This document shows positions 33,512-37,715 of a stretch of DNA of 37,715 nt, piece by piece (the first letter of the stretch is position 1; each line of letters begins with the position of its first letter). The stretch is from an uncultured bacterium. GTDB taxonomy: Bacteria > Planctomycetota > Phycisphaerae > Phycisphaerales > SM1A02. Below the pieces are notes generated by a model. It ran no database searches. It saw only the letters and a list, made by a program, of their open reading frames with translations, and was not told the DNA's origin. A program made the position numbers and the translations under genes. Where the stretch lies: the NCBI GenBank assembly GCA_903898755.1, contig CAIUGT010000150.1, positions 1-37,715 on the forward strand. The letters are read 5' to 3'.

Positions 33512-35019
33512 CAAGCGATCAACTCAATAATCGCCGCAAGATCAGGCGCGGGACTGCGATCGCCCGACAACGGTTTCACACGCGCACGCACCAACGCGTG
33601 CATGGCTTCAACGCCAGCACCCGAGCGAAGCGGCCGCTGCGCCTCAAGCGCTTGCGTCATGACATACAACTCAATGGCGATCACGTTGCGACACAATTCC
33701 ACCGAGCGCGCAAGTTGCGTTGCGCTGGTGGGACCAAACGAGTTGTAGTCTTCGATGCCGCCGCAGGTGGAAACATTTCCAACACTCGCGGGATGCGCCA
33801 AACTTTGCAACTCGTTGCAGCACGCGGCGGCGGTGTACTGCGTAATCATCAGGCCACTTTCAAGACCGGGACTTGTCGCAAGGTGCGGCTTCACGCGATT
33901 CACTTTGTCGTGGCCGGACAGCACCCAGAATGTGCGTCGCTCGCTAATGCCCGCAATGTGGCACAGCGCGATCTTGGCTTGATCCATGGCAAGTGCCAGC
34001 GGCATGCCGTGAAAATTTCCGCCGCTGACAATGTCAAAAGCGCCGGAATCATCGACAAAAACAAGCGGATTGTCGGTCACGGCGCCAAGCTCGCGCTCCA
34101 CAACAAGGCGCGCGCTATCCAGTTGATCAAACGCCGCGCCAATGACTTGCGCCGCGCAGCGAAGACCGTATGGATCTTGCACGCGCGGATCATTGTCCTT
34201 GTGCGAGGCTGGAATGTTGGAGCCCGCAAGAAGACCGCGCATGGCGGCGGCCACGGTGATTTGTCCAGGTTGATTGCGCGCAATGTGAATGCGTTCGTCA
34301 AGCGGAGAGTGGCTGGCCAAGCACGCGTCCATGCTCATGGCGGCGGCGTTGATGGCGGCGCCACGCAGCGCGTCGATTTGCTCAAAGGCAAGCGCGGCAC
34401 GCGAGGTCATAAGGTGCGTGCCGTTGAGAAGCGCCAGACCTTCCTTGGCTTCTAGTTGCAGCGGTTGCAAGTTGGCGGCTTTCAATGCGGCGGCGGCGCT
34501 AATTGTTTTGCCCGCAACCATCACATCGCCTTCGCCAAGTAGTGAAAGCATTGCGTGCGCAAGCGGCGCCAAATCACCGCTGGCGCCAACGCTGCCAATT
34601 TCTGGAACCACCGGCGTGATGTCGTGCGTCAGCATGTGCAGAATGCGCTCGACCACTTCCACGCGCACGCCGCTGTGACCGCGGCACAAACTTGCTGCAA
34701 GAATAAACAGCATGCCGCGCACGACATCTGTTGGAAGCGGGTTGCCCACACCCGCCGCGTGCGAACGAACAATATTGTGTTGCAGTTGCCGCAGTTGATC
34801 GGTGGGCACGCGAACGTGGGCCAGCGAGCCAAAGCCCGTGTTAATTCCATACACGGCGGTGTTGCCGGCGGCGACCGTGTTCACGGCTTCGCGCGCGCGC
34901 AAAAGATTCGCGCGGCCAGTGGCGCCAATTGTTGCGACGCGGCCAAGGCGCGCCACTTGGTGAACCATGCGTATGGTGAGCGGCTCGCCGTTGAGTTGGA
35001 TGGGTTGCGTGTGTGGCAT
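33511..35019 (-). CDS. hutH: Histidine ammonia-lyase
   Basis: About 502-aa enzyme that removes ammonia from histidine to give urocanate. The self-formed MIO cofactor triad Ala146-Ser147-Gly148 lies in GSVGASGDLAPLAH. YGINTGFGSLA near residue 60 supplies the catalytic Tyr, and FHGMPLALAMDQ and SCGGIEDYNS-like segments (STCGGIEDYNSFGP) are conserved. The start is ATG at 35019 because the family N-terminus (IQLNGEPLTI) follows at once; the open frame continues about 17 codons upstream without homology. No Shine-Dalgarno site is visible. It diverges from a membrane-protein gene across 63 bp. hutI and hutG, needed to complete the pathway, are not in the window. Confidence 0.96.
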   Translation of the reverse strand: MPHTQPIQLNGEPLTIRMVHQVARLGRVATIGATGRANLLRAREAVNTVAAGNTAVYGINTGFGSLAHVRVPTDQLRQLQHNIVRSHAAGVGNPLPTDVVRGMLFILAASLCRGHSGVRVEVVERILHMLTHDITPVVPEIGSVGASGDLAPLAHAMLSLLGEGDVMVAGKTISAAAALKAANLQPLQLEAKEGLALLNGTHLMTSRAALAFEQIDALRGAAINAAAMSMDACLASHSPLDERIHIARNQPGQITVAAAMRGLLAGSNIPASHKDNDPRVQDPYGLRCAAQVIGAAFDQLDSARLVVERELGAVTDNPLVFVDDSGAFDIVSGGNFHGMPLALAMDQAKIALCHIAGISERRTFWVLSGHDKVNRVKPHLATSPGLESGLMITQYTAAACCNELQSLAHPASVGNVSTCGGIEDYNSFGPTSATQLARSVELCRNVIAIELYVMTQALEAQRPLRSGAGVEAMHALVRARVKPLSGDRSPAPDLAAIIELIA

Positions 35020-35082
35020 GGGCAAAAGATAGCGGGTTCCCGAGTTGCCGCCACGACCATCTGCGAGCATGATGCATCCTTC

Positions 35083-35985
35083 ATGGAATCATCAATGCAA
35101 CAAGCCACCGACGCAACGCACTCGCCCGCACCACAACTCGCGGCGCCCGCTGATGAGTCAAGTGTGCGCCGCACCGTGTTGCTCGCTGTAGTAATTATTC
35201 TGGTTGCGCTCCTTGGCGTGTTTGCTTCACGCTTCAGTGTGTCGCCGCGCGGCGCCGCTTCGCCCGCGCTCTTGGTGGCAACGCAACCCGCGCTCGCCAT
35301 CGCCGCCGCGCTTGCAGCCATGATTGGCTCGCTTCTGATCGCGCTCACGCTGGCCAAGCCAATCAACGCGGTCGTGTCGCTCTTCGCGTTGGGCTGCGCC
35401 TTCGCCGCATACGCCATGCAGACCGGCACTATTTCAGATTTTGTTTTTCTTGGCGCCAACTTCAAACTTGCCGCGCTTGAAACAATTGCGTGGAGCGTGT
35501 TCATTGCGTTTGCGGCCATGATCACATTCCGCGTGGGCGGCGCGCTTGTTGATGTTCCCGCTCACGACAGCGAAGGAACATTCACTGGCGAAATCATTCA
35601 CAAGCGGGCGCTCATGTCGCTGCTCGCTGGCGTGGTCGCCATTCCTGTTCTCATTTTCACCATGATCGGCGCAAGTAAAGGTCAAGCCATTGGCGCATGC
35701 GCTATTGCCGGCGTCCTTACATCCGTGATTGGCCGCATGATTGCCCCGCGCGCGCAACCGATTCTTTTGTTCGCCATGCCCGCGCTTGTGATTGGTCTGG
35801 CGCAACTTGCGCTTGCATTTACCACCACCATTGCGCCAGACATTGCGTTTGTCAATGGAACGCTTTCGCCCATTCGCGTGCCCATGCCTATGGACATTGC
35901 CGCGGGTTCGCTCATCGGCGTGGCGATTGGTTTGGGTTGGTCCAAGGGCTTGGTGAAACACGAGCCGCCGTCCATGCATGACTGA
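35083..35985 (+). CDS. Multi-pass membrane protein of unknown function
   Basis: About 300-aa protein with no family I recognise. A Gln/Ala/Ser-rich cytoplasmic head of about 28 residues is followed by around eight hydrophobic helices, for example TVLLAVVIILVALLGVF, LAIAAALAAMIGSLLIALTL, ALMSLLAGVVAIPVLIFTMI and GSLIGVAIGLGWSKGL. Loops are short; the longest (VDVPAHDSEGTFTGEIIHKR) is mid-protein. Two starts are possible, ATG at 35083 and ATG at 35095; neither has a Shine-Dalgarno site. It lies just upstream of a PfkB-family kinase, with 25 bp between the stop and the start chosen for that gene. Its role is unknown. Confidence 0.7.
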   Translation: MESSMQQATDATHSPAPQLAAPADESSVRRTVLLAVVIILVALLGVFASRFSVSPRGAASPALLVATQPALAIAAALAAMIGSLLIALTLAKPINAVVSLFALGCAFAAYAMQTGTISDFVFLGANFKLAALETIAWSVFIAFAAMITFRVGGALVDVPAHDSEGTFTGEIIHKRALMSLLAGVVAIPVLIFTMIGASKGQAIGACAIAGVLTSVIGRMIAPRAQPILLFAMPALVIGLAQLALAFTTTIAPDIAFVNGTLSPIRVPMPMDIAAGSLIGVAIGLGWSKGLVKHEPPSMHD

Positions 35986-36010
35986 GTCGGGCAGTTACAC
36001 TCGCCGCACT

Positions 36011-36925
36011 ATGTCCCTCATTGTCACCGGAACCATCGGAATTGACACGCTTCACACGCCTATCGGCAGCGCCGAAAAAGTGCTTGGTGGATCGTGCAGT
36101 TATTTTGCCGCCGCCGCAAGTTTTCTTTCGCCCGTTCGCCTTGTCGGCGTGGTGGGTGGCGATTGGCCAACGCATCATGAAAAAGTGTTGCGCGGATTTC
36201 CAAACATTTGCACCAAGGGTTTGCAGAAGCGCGCTGGCAGCAAAACATTCGCGTGGGGCGGCCGCTACTTGGACAACATGAATCAGCGCGAGACGCTCTT
36301 CACTGAACTTGGCGTGCTTGAAGAGGCGCCGCCAAAAGTTCCAGCTGAATATCAAGACTCGCAATTTGTTTTCCTGGGCAACACGCATCCCGCGGTGCAG
36401 ATTGATTTGCTCTCGCAATTTCCTCACCGTGAGTTGGCCGTGTGCGACACCATGGATTTGTGGATTAACATTGCGCGCCCTGAATTACTGCTGCTTTTGC
36501 AGCAAGTGGACGGCGTGGTGTTGAATGATCAAGAGGCCGCGCAGTTGACCGATCACCGCAACGCCGTCACCGCGGGCAAAGCAATTCTTGACATGGGTCC
36601 GCAATTTGTCGTTGTGAAAAAAGGCGAGCATGGCGCCGTGTTGGTGCACCGCGATGGCGTGGCGGTATTGCCAGCGTTTCCCGCGGATGCAAAGCATGTG
36701 ATTGATCCAACCGGCGCGGGCGATAGTTTTGCGGGCGGCATGATGGCGCACATCGCGGCCACGGGAAGCGGCGATCTTGAAGTTGTGCAAGAAGGTTTGT
36801 CGTGGGGCACCGTCATGGCCAGTTTCACCATTGAGGCTTTTGGTCTCGATCGACTTGCCAAATTGGATCGCGCACAAATTGACGCGCGCATGCAACAATT
36901 CCGCACGGCAGCAAAAGTAGGTTGA
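36011..36925 (+). CDS. PfkB-family carbohydrate/nucleoside kinase
   Basis: About 304-aa ribokinase-fold enzyme. The N-terminal VTGTIGIDTLHTPIG, the glycine pair GGSCSYFAAAASFL, and the C-terminal PfkB signature DPTGAGDSFAGGMMAHIA with the catalytic Asp are present, as is VVKKGEHGAVL before it. The substrate cannot be read from the sequence; sugar or nucleoside phosphorylation is typical. ATG at 36011 fits the family N-terminus. An upstream in-frame ATG at 35978 overlaps the end of the preceding gene and would add 11 residues without homology. The stop is followed one base later by the ATG of a peptidase gene. Confidence 0.9.
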   Translation: MSLIVTGTIGIDTLHTPIGSAEKVLGGSCSYFAAAASFLSPVRLVGVVGGDWPTHHEKVLRGFPNICTKGLQKRAGSKTFAWGGRYLDNMNQRETLFTELGVLEEAPPKVPAEYQDSQFVFLGNTHPAVQIDLLSQFPHRELAVCDTMDLWINIARPELLLLLQQVDGVVLNDQEAAQLTDHRNAVTAGKAILDMGPQFVVVKKGEHGAVLVHRDGVAVLPAFPADAKHVIDPTGAGDSFAGGMMAHIAATGSGDLEVVQEGLSWGTVMASFTIEAFGLDRLAKLDRAQIDARMQQFRTAAKVG

Positions 36926-36926
36926 T

Positions 36927-37715
36927 ATGCGACCCACGCCGCCACGCTTAACCAAAGTGTTGCGCGTGGGTTGGTATGTCATTCTTTTTGGGTTGATCGC
37001 GGGTGGACCATGGGGAAACGCTGGCGGTAAATTCAAGGACTTGCCCAACGCCGAAAAAGTGGATGAACTTGCGGCAATTCTGCCAGAAATTGGTCGCGGC
37101 GGAAAAATACGCGAGCTCACATGGACGCCATCGTCGCTCACATTTCATCGCGGCGACAATTGGTACACGGTTGAATTTGCTTCGGGCGTGATCACATCTT
37201 CAAGCAAGCCGGAAGGCGACGCGCCCGTGACGGATAAATCTAAGTGGCCAAAAGATCCTTCGCCTGGCCGCTCCAAGCAACGCACTCAAGCCACAAGTCC
37301 GGATGGAAATTCCAAAGCCATCCACCGCGACGGTGGCGTGTATCTGGAAAACATAGAAACAAAAACACAGAAGCCCGTGATGGAAATGAAAGCGGGCGAG
37401 AACATTCAATATGGCACCGCCGATTGGGTGTACGGAGAAGAACTGGATCAGAGCGACGCCATGTGGTGGAGCAATGACGGAAAGTTTCTGGCCTTCTACG
37501 CCTTCGATGATTCGCAAGTGCCCAAATATGAATTGCTCAAAGGCTGGGACGCGTTGCGCACCACCAACGCGCCAATGTGGTACCCCAAGCCAGGCGACGC
37601 GAATCCCATCGCGGGCTTGATGGTGTTTGAAGTGGCGACCGGTCGCATGATCACAGTGGATGTTGGCGATGAACGCGATCAATATATTTACGGCATTCGC
37701 TGGAGCGACCACAAT
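36927..37715 (+). CDS. Dipeptidyl-peptidase IV-type S9 peptidase, 5' part (cut by window end)
   Basis: The first 263 codons of a gene that runs off the window. The N-terminus has a hydrophobic export segment (VLRVGWYVILFGLIAGGPWGNAGG). Then comes the beta-propeller of DPP-IV (S9B) enzymes: YGTADWVYGEELDQSDAMWWSNDGKFLAFYAFDDSQVPKYEL contains the Glu-Glu-like YGEEL that binds the free amino end of the substrate, followed by YPKPGDANP and IYGIRWSDHN. The catalytic alpha/beta-hydrolase domain (Ser-Asp-His) would lie beyond the window. It starts one base after the PfkB stop. It probably cleaves N-terminal dipeptides outside the cytoplasm. Confidence 0.88.
   Translation, partial: MRPTPPRLTKVLRVGWYVILFGLIAGGPWGNAGGKFKDLPNAEKVDELAAILPEIGRGGKIRELTWTPSSLTFHRGDNWYTVEFASGVITSSSKPEGDAPVTDKSKWPKDPSPGRSKQRTQATSPDGNSKAIHRDGGVYLENIETKTQKPVMEMKAGENIQYGTADWVYGEELDQSDAMWWSNDGKFLAFYAFDDSQVPKYELLKGWDALRTTNAPMWYPKPGDANPIAGLMVFEVATGRMITVDVGDERDQYIYGIRWSDHN

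Noticed and set aside
34555-35082. Long + strand extension before the multi-pass membrane protein
   Set aside because: It is antisense to hutH and shows no hydrophobic helices or conserved motif.

Overview
The window carries bacterial chromosomal DNA of moderately high G+C, very gene-dense, with no phage, transposase or CRISPR genes. An OprB-like porin and a TolC-type efflux protein indicate a Gram-negative envelope. Three things point to Planctomycetota, perhaps Phycisphaerae: a PadR gene paired with a long membrane protein ending in a pseudopilin-like 'Y..ANGKWP' segment, a threonyl-tRNA synthetase with a Cys-bearing insertion before its zinc site, and weak or absent Shine-Dalgarno sites on many genes. 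This assignment is an inference of low to moderate confidence.

Layout. 1-2735 (+): DtxR/MntR-type regulator, pheS without pheT, and a membrane-anchored helical-repeat protein. 2764-3954 (-): secreted S1/P1 nuclease. 4085-12031 (-): arginine operon argR-argC-argB-argF-argG-argH-argJ. ArgH is fused to a GNAT acetyltransferase, argD is absent, and a palindromic candidate ARG box sits between the -35 and -10 of a nearly leaderless argR promoter. 12090-13517 (+): OprB-like porin. 13594-18723 (-): translation block read pyrH-frr-nrdR-thrS-infC, closed by a perfect 12-bp hairpin terminator. infC probably uses an ATC start. 18841-22153 (-): cystathionine beta-synthase, MarC-family membrane protein and a cystathionine gamma-lyase/synthase, a reverse-transsulfuration operon with a MarC gene inside it. 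22217-23686 (+): rsmJ and rsmE, two 16S rRNA methyltransferases, ending directly against a convergent tRNA-Ala(TGC). 23822-28013: a secreted SH3-domain protein diverging from a TolC-family protein, which overlaps a Sua5-type tRNA-modification gene.

28026-35019 (-) is a histidine-utilisation group, hutH-MHS transporter-hutU. It is interrupted between the transporter and hutU by an opposite-strand pair: a PadR repressor and a 592-aa membrane protein of unknown function. That pair is bracketed by a 62-bp direct repeat (54/62 identical by hand alignment). The copy on the transporter side contains the transporter's stop codon; the other copy, 60 bp upstream of hutU, preserves a relic of the same C-terminal codons. 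This looks like an insertion that duplicated its target, without any recognisable recombinase, and is the most unusual structure in the window. The PadR promoter carries a 9-bp inverted repeat over its -10 element, suggesting autorepression.

35083-37715 (+): multi-pass membrane protein, PfkB-family kinase, and a DPP-IV-type peptidase cut by the window edge. No stretch longer than 300 bases lacks a gene. The largest gaps are 29700-29953 (repeat and PadR promoter) and 14392-14664 (infC leader).
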